Of a DNA stretch of 32,500 bases, positions 9,714 to 18,609 are shown piece by piece. The notes under the pieces were generated by a model. It was not told where the DNA came from. It did no database searches and saw only the letters and a program-made list of their open reading frames with translations. The number at the start of each line of letters is the position of its first letter. Position 1 is the first letter of the stretch. The stretch comes from Paulinella micropora. Lineage: Eukaryota > Cercozoa > Imbricatea > Euglyphida > Paulinellidae. The stretch is from NCBI GenBank assembly GCA_019918135.1, contig WBZZ01006750.1, positions 37,501 through 70,000 on the forward strand, given 5' to 3'. The position numbers and the translations under genes were made by a program.

Positions 9714-10471
9714 GAAAACTCACATCTCACGGAACTAGAAATTGAGGGAGCATTGTATGATGAGCATTTGGAAATGACGGAGCAGGCTTTCAGAGAGCGA
9801 CTAGAACAGTGGGCATTGAAGACAAAGATTTAGTGACAGGTGCTACATCTTATCACCCTGTATGTGCTTACCAAATGCTTGCTGTGCTGCTAGTGCAGAA
9901 ATGCACCTTGCAGTCTGTACGGGGAGTCCACCCGGAGCTGCATATCGTGGTACTGGCAGCAGGCGGCGAGTTCGAATACGGGGATCCAGGACTGTGCGTT
10001 TACGGCTTCGAAGATGAGTTTGTCGGTGACGATCATGTGATTGTGCAGATATACCAGCACAGCAAGTGGCCCATGCAGAACGGGCAAAAATTGAAGGGTG
10101 TTTGGCCTTTTAACCAAAAAGCCAAGGACAACGGCTTAAGTGGAGAAGTGGTTTATAGTTGGCCTGGCTGGGACACCCACACGAAGCCAAAATATTTAAA
10201 AATGACCAAACAACAGCTCCAAGATTTTGTACTGGCAGCATCTGCAACGGCAAGACCATGTGTAGTTAGTAATCCAAAGGAAAGAATGAAGACGGTCGCA
10301 ACACAACGTGTCAAGCCCCCGAAGAGTGAAAGTAAAAAACCTAGTCATGTCTACGTTGACCTCGTAAATGACAAAGAAAATGATACAAACGTTCCAAAAA
10401 TTTTAACAGGAACGAAACGAAGCGGTAAGCCAAGTACAAAGCGGGCAGAAATGATCGCTAGGGCAGGTTGA
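9714..10471 (+). CDS. Unrecognised host protein (terminal exon), one frameshift near 9808
   Basis: The exon opens in phase 0 after AG 9712-9713. About 31 codons end in Glu-Arg-Leu-Glu-Gln; the reading frame then has to shift by one base at about 9808 to enter a 220-codon frame ending TGA at 10469-10471. The large frame has a folded-looking first half rich in Gly, Val and aromatic residues (Gly-Asp-Pro-Gly-Leu at about 9980; Trp-Pro-Gly-Trp-Asp at about 10160). The C-terminal third is Lys/Ser/Pro-rich and probably disordered. I do not recognise a family. It may continue gene 2, since the CT-rich spacer upstream looks like an intron; that is inference. Confidence 0.5.
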
Positions 10472-10559
10472 CAGGGTGGTAGCACTTTCTTTGTCACTAC
10501 GTATGTCAAGTAAAACATGACTAGGTTTTTTGCGTTAATTTCGGCTATCAGGAAGTCAG

Positions 10560-11995
10560 TAAGAATGTAGTAGTGATCATCACTAATAATGTAGTGGTGA
10601 GTACTACTATGACTGTAGTGACTGTCACTTAACTAATTATTGTGGCGATGGCTCACTACTACTGAAGTCACTGTTACCAGCCAAGTATAGTGATGAGCAC
10701 TAAATAACTGTAGTTCCCATCACTTCCAAGAGTAGTGACGGGCACTACAGGTGTTTAGTGGTCATCACTAACAACAGGTAGTGACAAGCACTACATATTT
10801 AGTGATCATCACTAACAACAGTTAGTCATGAGCACTACATTGTGTAGTGCTCATCACTACTGGTGTAGTGCTCATCACTACATACTGTTAGTGATGATCA
10901 CTATGCAACAGGTAGTGATGAGCACTACATTTGTAGTGCTCATCACTACATACTGTTAGTGATGAGCACTATGCAACAGTTAGTGATGAGCACTACATTT
11001 GTATAGTGATCGTCACTAACAGTATGGTAGTGATGAGCACTAGACTAGTAGTGATGAGCACTACATTTGTAGTGATCATCACTACATACTGTTAGTGATG
11101 ATCACTATGCAATAGGTAGTGATGAGCACTACATTTGTATAGTGATCATCACTAACAGTATGTAGTGATCAGCACTACACTAGTAGTGATGAGCACTACA
11201 TTTGTAGTGATCATCACTAACAGGATGTAGTGATGAGCACTACGGTGTAGTGACCATCACTACCTTTTGTTAGTGATGGGCACTACGAAAATGTAGTGAT
11301 CATCACTACAAACTTTTTTGTTTGAACTAATTTTTTAAGTGATCAGCACTATCTTTTGTAGTGATCGGCACTACGTTTCGTCGATTTATTAAAATTTTTA
11401 CCGTTAAGTGACGAGCACTCAATTCATAAGTGATGGGCACTACTTTTGTAGTGACGATCACTAGAGACACCGGCAAAGATACATTCAAAAACTGCTGCTA
11501 GTGATGGTCACTACGTTTGTAGTGATCATCACTAGCTTTTTACTGATGCATAATTCAAAAATTGTAGTGATCATCACTACTTATTTTTAGTGACCATCAC
11601 TATTTTTTTTATTTTTTCAAAAATCGAGTTCTAGCAGTGCTTGCTAGTGACGGTCACTAAATATGTAGTGATGGGCACTAACTTTTTAGTGATCATCACT
11701 TAATAAGTGATCATCACTAAAATCACTACGTTTTGCACAGCAGTCTACCGTTACATCCGGAAACACTTCCATTTTGAGGTAGTGATCATCACTACGTCGT
11801 TTAGTGATGAGGGAGAATCTAGGGGATGCCGTAGTGACATCACTACATTTGTGAATTAAGGACAATGGAGGCGTAGTGATGATCACTACCTCAAAATTTT
11901 CCTTATTGTAGTGATGATCACTACGTTTTTTAAGTGATGTATCACTAACTTTTTGTAGTGATCATCACTACAAAAAGTTAGTGATGGTATTCCGT
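10560..11995. repeat. Dense field of palindromic AGTG-N5-CACT words
   Basis: Dozens of 13-mers of the form AGTG-N5-CACT, usually flanked by A or T, spaced about 10-30 bp over 1.4 kb. Cores include ATGAT, ATCAT, ATGAG, CTCAT, ATGGG, ACCAT, ACGGT, ATCGT and ATCAG. Nearly all fit M-Y-S-R-K, a degenerate pattern that is its own reverse complement, so the rule holds on either strand. Exceptions are few (ACTGT near 10,620, ACAAG near 10,780). A higher-order repeat is visible at about 10,850-11,240, where the sequence between words (CATACTGTT, ATGCAACAG, ACATTTGT) recurs. No open frame of interest lies here. Confidence 0.85.
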
Positions 11996-12002
11996 ACTTG
12001 TA

Positions 12003-12098
12003 GTGTTGGTGGTGTTGGTGGTGGTGGTGGTGGTGGTGGTGTGTGTGTGTGTGTGTGTGTGTGTGTTAGTGTGCGTGTGTGTATGTGCGTGTGTGTGT

Positions 12099-12132
<34 letters not shown>

Positions 12133-12245
12133 ATGTATGTATGTATGCATGTATGTCTGTATGTATGTATGTATGACATACGTATGTATGTATGAGTGTG
12201 TGTGTGAGTGTGTGTGAGCGAGAGAGAGAGAGAGAAGAGAGAGAG
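12003..12245. repeat. (GTG)n, (GT)n, (TATG)n and (GA)n microsatellites
   Basis: A GGTGGT run (12006-12040) passes into GT-rich sequence (12040-12130), then TATG units (12131-12195), then GTGTGAG and GAGA (12196-12245). No coding evidence; the His/Thr-rich frames on the minus strand come from the repeats. Confidence 0.8.
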
Positions 12246-13200
12246 ATCAAGAGAGAAATAACTACGTAGCCCTCTGTCTGTATCATTGTTTTAGGACAAC
12301 ACATTACTTGTTTTAGGACAACACATTACTCAACACATGCAACAGACATGTCTTTCTGTAAGAAAATAGTAAGCTGAAACTGCACAAACAAACGGTTAGG
12401 TCGACAGCTACCCGAAAAAAAGACCAAATGCAAAGAGCGAGCGTACGTGTTGTGTGAAGACGAATGTGCGTGTGGCTGGGCTAAATTTTTCACGTAGAAC
12501 TTTCTGTTTTCTTTCTGTCAGTAATAGTATGGGGAGGGGAGGGGAGAGGAGAGGAGAGGAGCGGAGAGGAGAGGATAACGTCCTATGATAATAAATTTAT
12601 AATTTCATAGACCTGTCGAAGCTTACGATACCCTTTTGCACGACGCATTCATGCATAAACTAAGCATGTGACGTTGTCGACGACATCACTTTGGTTTTCT
12701 TCGCCAGACGCGTCACACTTCGTAAATCGAACACAACGCAATTCGCCACATAAACATCGCTACGCTCGACAGTCTCACACACAGACACAGCTCTGCCTCA
12801 TATGTCAGTATGTATACGCAGCTGTCAGCGCTAGGATCTCACAAGGTATCACCTTCTTAACAACACTTTAAAGTTTTCCACCTCAACATAATATGACGAT
12901 ATCACCTAGAGTACTACCCAGACTACCATCTGATTCTCAAACGGCTTACGGTGGATACGCACATGCAGATGATACCACCACCTTCATGCACGGTAAACGC
13001 CATCACGCATTCTAATACTATTCTGTCCTCAAACACTCATCAAAACACCACACGAGGTCAGTTTTTGACTCAACGTGGCTCGGGTCAAATATTGTGAGGT
13101 CAGTTCCTGGTTTATGAGACCTGAGTTTTTTTCCCACCCCTACCCGTTCTATAAAAAAGTAGCATAGACTATAATTACTCGGCCGGGACACCCCAAAACA
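12246..13200. other. Low-repeat spacer before the viral region; no gene recognised
   Basis: The microsatellites and AGTG words stop here. A 22-bp tandem duplication (12287-12308 and 12309-12330) and a purine-rich GGGGA/GGAGA tract (12528-12575) are the only patterns I see. Short open frames (for example 12668-12871) lack any recognisable feature. The left end of the viral element lies in or just right of this spacer, but I could not find its terminal repeat. Confidence 0.5.
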
Positions 13201-13203
13201 CTA

Positions 13204-13238
13204 AGCGGCATTTTCTCGTTGATCAACGAGTTACCGCT
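13204..13238. repeat. Perfect 16-bp palindrome inside a longer inverted repeat near the viral left end
   Basis: CTCGTTGATCAACGAG at 13215-13230 is perfectly self-complementary and is bracketed by AGCGG (13204-13208) and CCGCT (13234-13238). It lies in the transition from host-like to AT-rich sequence. It could be part of a terminal repeat, a recombinase site or a regulator site; nothing in the window decides this. Confidence 0.6.
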
Positions 13239-13343
13239 AAACACGATATTTTTGTTGAAAATCTCAAGACAAGATGTATGAGGGGGACTCGAGAGGGAAT
13301 GCATAATCTGTGCTTTCGTTTGAGTGTAGTTCAGTAGTATAAT

Positions 13344-13398
13344 ATGAAATTTACAAGGGTCGTTTTTTCGTGCCTTAAAACGACCTCATAAATTTCAT
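13344..13398. repeat. Long hairpin upstream of the first viral ORF
   Basis: ATGAAATTTA (13344-13353) pairs with TAAATTTCAT (13389-13398), and GTCGTTTT (13359-13366) pairs with AAAACGAC (13377-13384), giving 18 base pairs with a small internal loop and a 10-nt apical loop. The position is compatible with a terminator, a regulatory hairpin or a piece of a terminal repeat. Confidence 0.65.
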
Positions 13399-13528
13399 TT
13401 CTCTTCTCCTATTGCTAGTTTGAACAATCAATACAAGAGCACAAAACACCCCAAAGAGCCCTCCACAGAGCACAAAGGAAAACATATATATGTATTGTAA
13501 AAGAAAAAAATTTGTCTTGGTATAGAAT

Positions 13529-13548
13529 ATCTCAAACATGTTTGAGAT
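13529..13548. promoter_or_regulatory. 20-bp perfect palindrome centred on a start codon
   Basis: ATCTCAAACATGTTTGAGAT is perfectly self-complementary, and its centre contains the ATG at 13538. TCTCAAACAT also occurs in arm 1 of the intergenic element at 27806-27958 (27858-27867), so this may be a relic of that family. It may alternatively be an operator for the first gene. Confidence 0.55.
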
Positions 13549-13777
13549 TACGCGCAAACAGAAGATAGCAGAATATGTAAAGGAAAGAAGAAAACAGAAA
13601 TATACATGTGTATGTGGTAAAGTAATAGGTATATATGGAAAATATCAACACGAAAAATCTGACTTTCATAGAGACTACTTCGCAGAGAAAGAAGAGGTTA
13701 TGATAGGAGGACATAAAGTTATTCGTATAATTCGTAGAAATGATGACATTGAAAGATATTATAAAAATCACTCGTGA
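13538..13777 (+). CDS. Small C2H2-like zinc-finger protein (79 aa)
   Basis: The ATG sits inside a 20-bp palindrome and the stop is TGA. The protein is basic and has Cys-Val-Cys followed after a spacer by His-x5-His (around residues 24-43), a spacing compatible with a single zinc finger of the C2H2 type found in small viral DNA-binding proteins. The C-terminal part is rich in Ile/Arg. It is the first of several co-oriented genes leading to the polymerase. The family is not recognised; DNA binding is inference from charge and the Cys/His pattern. Confidence 0.6.
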   Translation: MFEITRKQKIAEYVKERRKQKYTCVCGKVIGIYGKYQHEKSDFHRDYFAEKEEVMIGGHKVIRIIRRNDDIERYYKNHS

Positions 13778-13800
13778 TTTGTTATAATAATGTTATAAAA

Positions 13801-13848
13801 ATAAAATGTAAAACCATTTAAAGAAATAAATATTATTACCTATATAAT
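13801..13848 (+). promoter_or_regulatory. Promoter-like module with 31-bp direct repeat, copy 1
   Basis: A 31-bp sequence starting ATAAAATGTA (13801-13831) is repeated exactly at 14111-14141. In both places it is followed by an AT-rich segment with TATATAAT or TATAATATAG just before the next ATG. The repeat and its position argue for a shared promoter or a terminator-promoter module. The TATA-like sequence is so close to the ATG that the 5' UTR would be only a few bases. Confidence 0.6.
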
Positions 13849-14121
13849 ATGTCTTCTATATTGATACAAGCGGACAAGGAATTGAAAGAACTATACAACT
13901 TACATTTTCCAGAAGCATTAGCAGACGATAGAAGGATTAAGAAATACACTAGAAGAGAAACGCTTCAACGATATAGCAAAGCCTTTAAGTTTTGGGATGA
14001 ACAGAAAAACAAAGCATTAGAGGCTCCAACGATGTTGAATATTTATAAATGGCAAATTTGTGAAGAAGCAATCGCACAACTTAAATTAAGAGTGATGATT
14101 GTATTAAATAATAAAATGTAA
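13849..14121 (+). CDS. Unknown small viral protein (90 aa)
   Basis: ATG follows TATATAAT directly; stop TAA at 14119-14121. The protein is mostly helical-looking and basic, with a Tyr/Arg/Lys-rich middle (around residues 32-45) and no signal peptide or membrane segment. I do not recognise a family. It lies between the zinc-finger-like gene and the 58-residue gene. The end of its reading frame overlaps the second copy of the 31-bp promoter repeat, so gene end and next promoter are merged. Confidence 0.6.
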   Translation: MSSILIQADKELKELYNLHFPEALADDRRIKKYTRRETLQRYSKAFKFWDEQKNKALEAPTMLNIYKWQICEEAIAQLKLRVMIVLNNKM

Positions 14122-14162
14122 AACCATTTAAAGAAATAAATTATATTACTTATAATATAGAT
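14111..14162 (+). promoter_or_regulatory. Promoter-like module with 31-bp direct repeat, copy 2
   Basis: Exact second copy of the 31-bp repeat (14111-14141). It overlaps the last codons of the upstream gene, and TATAATATAG precedes the ATG at 14163. Retention of the exact sequence across a coding/non-coding boundary suggests selection or recent duplication. Confidence 0.6.
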
Positions 14163-14339
14163 ATGGGGAGACACAAGAAATATCTCACACCTGAGGACAA
14201 ACGAAAGGCTAACTCCGAAAAGGCGCTCGCATATTACAAAAGAAATAAGGATGAAATTAATCAAAAGAGGAAGGAGCAATTAAAAGAACGAAACAGAAAA
14301 CTTAAGGAATATGAAGAAATGAAGGAGAGAGGAGCATAA
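14163..14339 (+). CDS. Small basic helical protein (58 aa)
   Basis: ATG 14163, stop TAA 14337-14339. The protein is very rich in Lys, Arg and Glu and predicted helical, with a Tyr-Tyr-Lys-x-Asn-Lys-Asp-Glu-Ile pattern in the middle. Such repeats occur in short basic proteins of phages and large DNA viruses. Nucleic-acid binding is likely from composition only. It is transcribed in the direction of the polymerase gene. Confidence 0.6.
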   Translation: MGRHKKYLTPEDKRKANSEKALAYYKRNKDEINQKRKEQLKERNRKLKEYEEMKERGA

Positions 14340-14387
14340 AAAACAAAAAAACGAAAAATGATTTTTTTTATTATGAATTTCATGTTA

Positions 14388-14477
14388 AAGGTAAGACAAT
14401 TTATATATATATATAAAGGTAAAACAATTTAATTTATTTTCATTATTTTTATATCCTAACTAATATAAAAGTAAAAT
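14388..14477 (+). promoter_or_regulatory. AT-rich promoter region of the DNA polymerase with a 17-bp direct repeat
   Basis: AAAGGTAA-R-ACAATTTA occurs twice (about 14388-14404 and 14417-14433), separated by TATATATATATA. A TATATCC and an AATATAAAAG stretch then precede the ATG at 14478. The pattern fits an AT-rich viral promoter; which box is used cannot be told by eye. Confidence 0.45.
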
Positions 14478-17400
14478 ATGCCACCACCATTACCGCCCAG
14501 ACCAACAAAGGAAAATGTAGAACTAGCGAAGGTAAGGGCGAATTTGAAGAAAGCTACAACAAGAGAAAACAAAAGGGAATTTAAAGTAGTAGAGTTAAAA
14601 TCTAGGCGAGACAATAGATTAAACTCTCTTACATACGAGAAGCAAGGATTAGATATAAACTTTTATGATACTGACGCATTAGAGCGAGAGGTTCTACTTC
14701 CAATACTATTAGATGCGAAAAGAAATGGTATGACAGGAAATGCGGACGTTCATATTACTATAACCTATATAACCGACCACGAAGAATTAAATAGATATTA
14801 TAAAAAGAAAACATTTAATTCGTTTCAAATAAAAAACTATGACTATTTTATTGAAATGTTAAATGAGTTTAACATAAGCAATATTGAAGCGTCTGGACTT
14901 GGTTATGAACGGATTATTGAATATGCTAAGGTAGTAGTAGTTCAAGAAAACGGAGGAGGATGCTATGAGGGAAAATACAAAAGCAAACAAACGAAATATG
15001 AGGAAAGTATATTAATATTTCCCGCCAGCAAAAATAATAATTGCTTATTCTTCCTTTGTAAAGACATTCTCAATATGCCACTTATTAATAGAAAAAGATG
15101 TAATGATAATAGAGAACAATTCAATCTTTCTAATGATTGCCCTATACCATTCTCTACAGCCGTAAAAATCCTTAATACTTTGATAAAAGAAGGAAAGACA
15201 TATGAAATAACAAATGCCTTAACAAAAGAAACTATAAGCACGAACAACATCGGAGAAGAAGCGGATATTATGATTTACTTAGAGAATAACCACTATTTTG
15301 GATTAATTAAAAGATGTAAAAAGAAATGTGAAAAATGCTTAACTAAGTATTTTACTAAACATACTTGTAATCCAAAAGTTATTAATTATGCGAATAGAGA
15401 AATATTAAAGAATGGAAAGAGACATTTAATAACGAAGGCGCATAAAGAAAAATATAATAATAAAGATGAACTTCTTCATTACGACCTTGAAACTTTTAGA
15501 AATAACACGCTTGCTGACGGCTTTGATATTCACGACTGCTATATAGTCGGATATACTCAGGGGACGGAAGGATTTAAATATTATGCTGGTATTGATTGTA
15601 TTTCTAAATTTCTGGATTTAGTCTTAGAGAGAGGAAGAAAGTTAGCAGTAGAATGGGCTAACAAACGACCACCATATCTCCAACGCGTCGGAGATATTCC
15701 AGTCAAGAAAGTAGCAGGAGTAAGAAAGAAAAAGAAGAAAGATGAAGAACCACCAATTTTATATGTGAATGGGTTTAACGGCGCGAACTTTGACCACTAC
15801 TTCATTAAACAGGAATTAATAAGAAGAGGCATTAAACCAAAATCTCACATGATTAATAACGGCTCAATAATCTCTTTACAATTTGAAAATATCAAAATGT
15901 GGGATTTGTGTAAGCATACTCAGGGGACATTAAAAGAAAACTTAGAAAATATGAAATGTAAAACTCTTAAAGGAGATTTCGACCACGACAAGGCTTCTAC
16001 TTGGGAAACAATGAGCGAAGAGTTAAGAAATAAGTGTCTTGAATATTTGAAGTGTGATGTTATGGGGTTAAAAGAGTTATATGACAAAATAAACACAGAG
16101 ATATTTGAAAAACACTCAGTGAATTTAACTTCATACATTTCAACTTCAAGCCTTGCTTTTAATATCTGGAAGAAAATGATTGATGGTAAGCACGATGTAA
16201 GACTCCCAACTATTGAACAAGAGAAAGCGTTTAGAAAAGCGGTTATCGGAGCAAGAACATATCCAAGCAAAAAAAGATTTATTTCAAAACAATACAAGGA
16301 CTACTTAGCGGGGAAAATCACATTTGACGAATTAACCGATTATTTAGTTGATGCGGATGTCGTATCTTTATACCCAACAGCGATGATTAATTTATTTATG
16401 GTTGGAGAAATTAAACTGGCTATCGCACCATTTGATTATAATAATCTTCCTATCGGTATTTACAATGTTGATTATATCTCACCAAAAGACATTCTACATT
16501 CAAGAATAGGTCAGAGAAATAAAATGGGCTCATTAAAGTGGAATTTAGCGGATATGAAAGACCAATGGCTTACAAGTGTTGATATTGAAGATATGATTAA
16601 GGAAAGCTACAATATAACAATTCATAAAGGATAATATACAGAGGAGGCTGAACCAGTTTTCAAAGAATATATATTAGAAATGTTTAAGGCGAAAGAAAAT
16701 AGCGAAAAAGGCACACCGCAATATTTATTAGCCAAACTATTTATGAATTCGTTATACGGAAAGATGATACAACGACCTATCCCAACAGAAGCAGAATATA
16801 TTAAATCAAATGAGGAGTATTGGAAATTTTGGACAAAAATTTGTTATCTGATGTGGTTGAATTCAAAGATAAAGACGGAAACAAACTTTGGCACGTATCT
16901 GGAATGCCTAGAAATGAAGTAATAATTGAAGAGAGTATTACAAAACCTTCTCACTACGGGGCTTTCATTCTAGCATATAGCAGGCGAATTATGTATAACT
17001 ACATAAAAGAGGCTAATCCAAATAAAGACATAGAGGCTGATTTCTATTACACCGATACCGATAGTCTAGTGTTGCATGTTAGGTTCGCCAAACTAATCAA
17101 AAGGCTTGGTGATAAATCTCTCGGAGGAATAACAGATGACTTAGGAGATTGTTGTAAGATAATAAGAGGAATATGGATTGCTCCTAAATTGTATATGTTA
17201 GAATTTACAACGAATGAAGCCTTTCTCCCTTACCTTACTAAGAATGACTTGAAGCATAAAGACAAAGGTGTTCATATAATTGAATGCTACGAAAACGAGG
17301 GAGTAAAAAAGAGATACTACCACCTTAGAGGTAAGGGGTTGAATTCAAAGGGGCTAAATCCAGAAGTATATGAAAAGATGGATTTAGGTGAAAGAATTGA

Positions 17401-17587
17401 AAATGTTAGAGATTTTCAAATGAAAAAAATTCATTTATCACGAAATAGCAAACAGCAAAACATTAACCATTTCAGCATAGTTCATACTACAAACATAAAA
17501 AAGAAAGTTAATGAGAATAAATGGTGCGGACGCGAGTTTATCAACAAAAATGATAGTATCCCACAAGGCTTCCATATCCACTCCTAG
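14478..17587 (+). pseudogene. polB: Protein-primed family B DNA polymerase, interrupted by one stop and one frameshift
   Basis: Replicative polymerase of polintons and PLVs. From ATG 14478 the frame runs 718 codons to an in-frame TAA at 16632-16634, continues in the same frame, and then needs a one-base shift near 16,811-16,822 to reach the end at 17587; about 1036 codons in total. Visible in order: a Cys/His cluster with Cys-x3-Cys-x2-Cys (residues about 289-306); ExoI Asp-x-Glu at residues 336/338; ExoII Asn-Phe-Asp with Asp about 439; ExoIII Tyr-Leu-Lys-Cys-Asp with Asp about 527; motif A Asp-Val-Val-Ser-Leu-Tyr-Pro (Asp about 627); motif B Lys-x3-Asn-Ser-x-Tyr-Gly at about 16735-16761; motif C Tyr-Thr-Asp-Thr-Asp-Ser at about 17048-17065. 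All catalytic Asp residues are kept, so decay is recent or the breaks are technical. Confidence 0.88.
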
Positions 17588-17589
17588 AT

Positions 17590-17627
17590 TAAAGACGTTT
17601 AACAACAAAGTGAAGTTGATAAATATC
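17590..17627. repeat. Degenerate half of the cloverleaf-like intergenic element
   Basis: Downstream of the polymerase stop, an ACGTTTAACAAC segment and GTTGATAAATATC (17615-17627) match arm 3 and the closing end of the full elements at 27146-27292 and 27806-27958. Arms 1 and 2 are absent. Confidence 0.55.
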
Positions 17628-17677
17628 AATTAATTAATTTTTTTTCAATAAATTTTTTTACCACTCTATATATACCA

Positions 17678-17968
17678 ATGACCGCCCTAACCAGACTATG
17701 CGAGAAGTTTGAGAAACTCTCTATTGAAAATAAAAAAGAAACATTTTCTCTTACCGATGTTAAAAAGATAATTACTGACGAAATCCAAATGATTGAAAAG
17801 GCACGGGCGGGCAAGCCAAATGATACTTTTCCATTTGGTAAGTATAAAGGTAAGAAAATTCAAGATGTTGCTACAATTGACAAACCATACCTTGAATGGG
17901 TTATGAAACAGCCTTGGTTTGAGAAATTTACTGACATTGAAAGTGAAGTAAAAAAATATTTACAATAA
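17678..17968 (+). CDS. Protein with DUF3820 / ExoX C-terminal-like domain (96 aa)
   Basis: ATG follows TATATATACCA closely; stop TAA at 17966-17968. The C-terminal half holds Phe-Gly-Lys-Tyr-Lys-Gly-Lys-Lys-Ile (around residues 54-62), then Pro-Tyr-Leu-Glu-Trp-Val. This is the signature of the small domain found at the C-terminus of exonuclease X-like proteins and in DUF3820 proteins. The N-terminal half is helical and charged. The next gene carries the same domain, so the two are a tandem pair. A role in DNA metabolism is suggested by the domain only. Confidence 0.65.
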   Translation: MTALTRLCEKFEKLSIENKKETFSLTDVKKIITDEIQMIEKARAGKPNDTFPFGKYKGKKIQDVATIDKPYLEWVMKQPWFEKFTDIESEVKKYLQ

Positions 17969-17996
17969 AAAATAAAATTTTGCTATACATATATCA

Positions 17997-18462
17997 ATGA
18001 CAGACCTGAGCACCAAGCAAGACTACTTGAATGAAATTGAAAAATGGAACCTTGATGGAGATGTCAAAAAGCCAACCATTAAATGGACTAAACCCGACAT
18101 TGTATCTTTTTATGAACAATATAAACCAAATGTTGGAATTTCCAACATATTAGATGACAATGTGAAAGTAGTTATCCCATTAGAAAGCGTGTTGATGGAG
18201 GAAGAAAGCACTCCTTTTACGACAGCAGATTTAAAAGAGACTGGAATTACCGAAATCAAGGCTAATGTAGGCGAAGAAATAGAGAATGCTACATGTGCAG
18301 AAGAAGGTTGTATATTAAAGAAAGATGTTTTTCTTCAATATGGTAAGTATAAAAAAAATGAAAATTAAAGATGTCGCTAAGATTGACAAACCATACCTTG
18401 AATATTTAATTCAACAACCTTATTTTAATAACAAAGATGCGGTAAAAAATATCTCTGATTGA
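17997..18462 (+). pseudogene. Second DUF3820 / ExoX C-terminal-like gene, frameshift in an A8 run
   Basis: ATG 17997 follows CTATACATATATCA, the same spacing as the upstream gene. The first frame ends at 18368. A change of frame in the run of eight A at 18351-18358 leads to an open frame ending TGA 18460-18462, which completes the domain: Gly-Lys-Tyr-Lys before the run; Ile-Asp-Lys-Pro-Tyr-Leu-Glu-Tyr after it, almost identical to the paralogue just upstream. The N-terminal 90 residues differ from the neighbour and include Cys-x4-Cys near residues 100-105. A homopolymer break is compatible with a sequencing error, a real mutation or slippage. The stop codon shares bases with the element at 18461. 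Confidence 0.6.
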
Positions 18463-18609
18463 TATTTGAAAATCCACGCTTACGTGCTTCGCACTTTCGC
18501 GTGTTTTTCAAACATCGTTTTCCGCTTATTATTATTTTTTATTATTTACCTTTCACGATGTTGACAATAAACGAGAGTGCGTCAGCACGAAGTGAAATTG
18601 TCAAATATC
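18461..18609. repeat. Cloverleaf-like intergenic element 1, between convergent genes
   Basis: Outer stem GATATTT (18461-18467) with AAATATC (18603-18609). Arm 1: TGAAAA...CACGC with GCGTG...TTTTCA (18467-18510). Arm 2: AACATCG (18511-18517) with CGATGTT (18556-18562). Arm 3: TGACAAT (18562-18568) with ATTGTCA (18597-18603). The left end gives two bases of the TGA of the plus-strand gene, and the right end gives one base of the TAG of the minus-strand gene, so the element fills the gap between two stop codons exactly. Confidence 0.75.

Noticed and set aside
12668..12871. 67-residue plus-strand frame in the spacer before the virus
   Set aside because: No domain, no splice context and no composition difference from the surroundings.
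13201..13540. Virophage rather than PLV identity
   Set aside because: A protein-primed PolB together with this MCP type and the fibre genes fits PLVs better, though only a tree can settle it.
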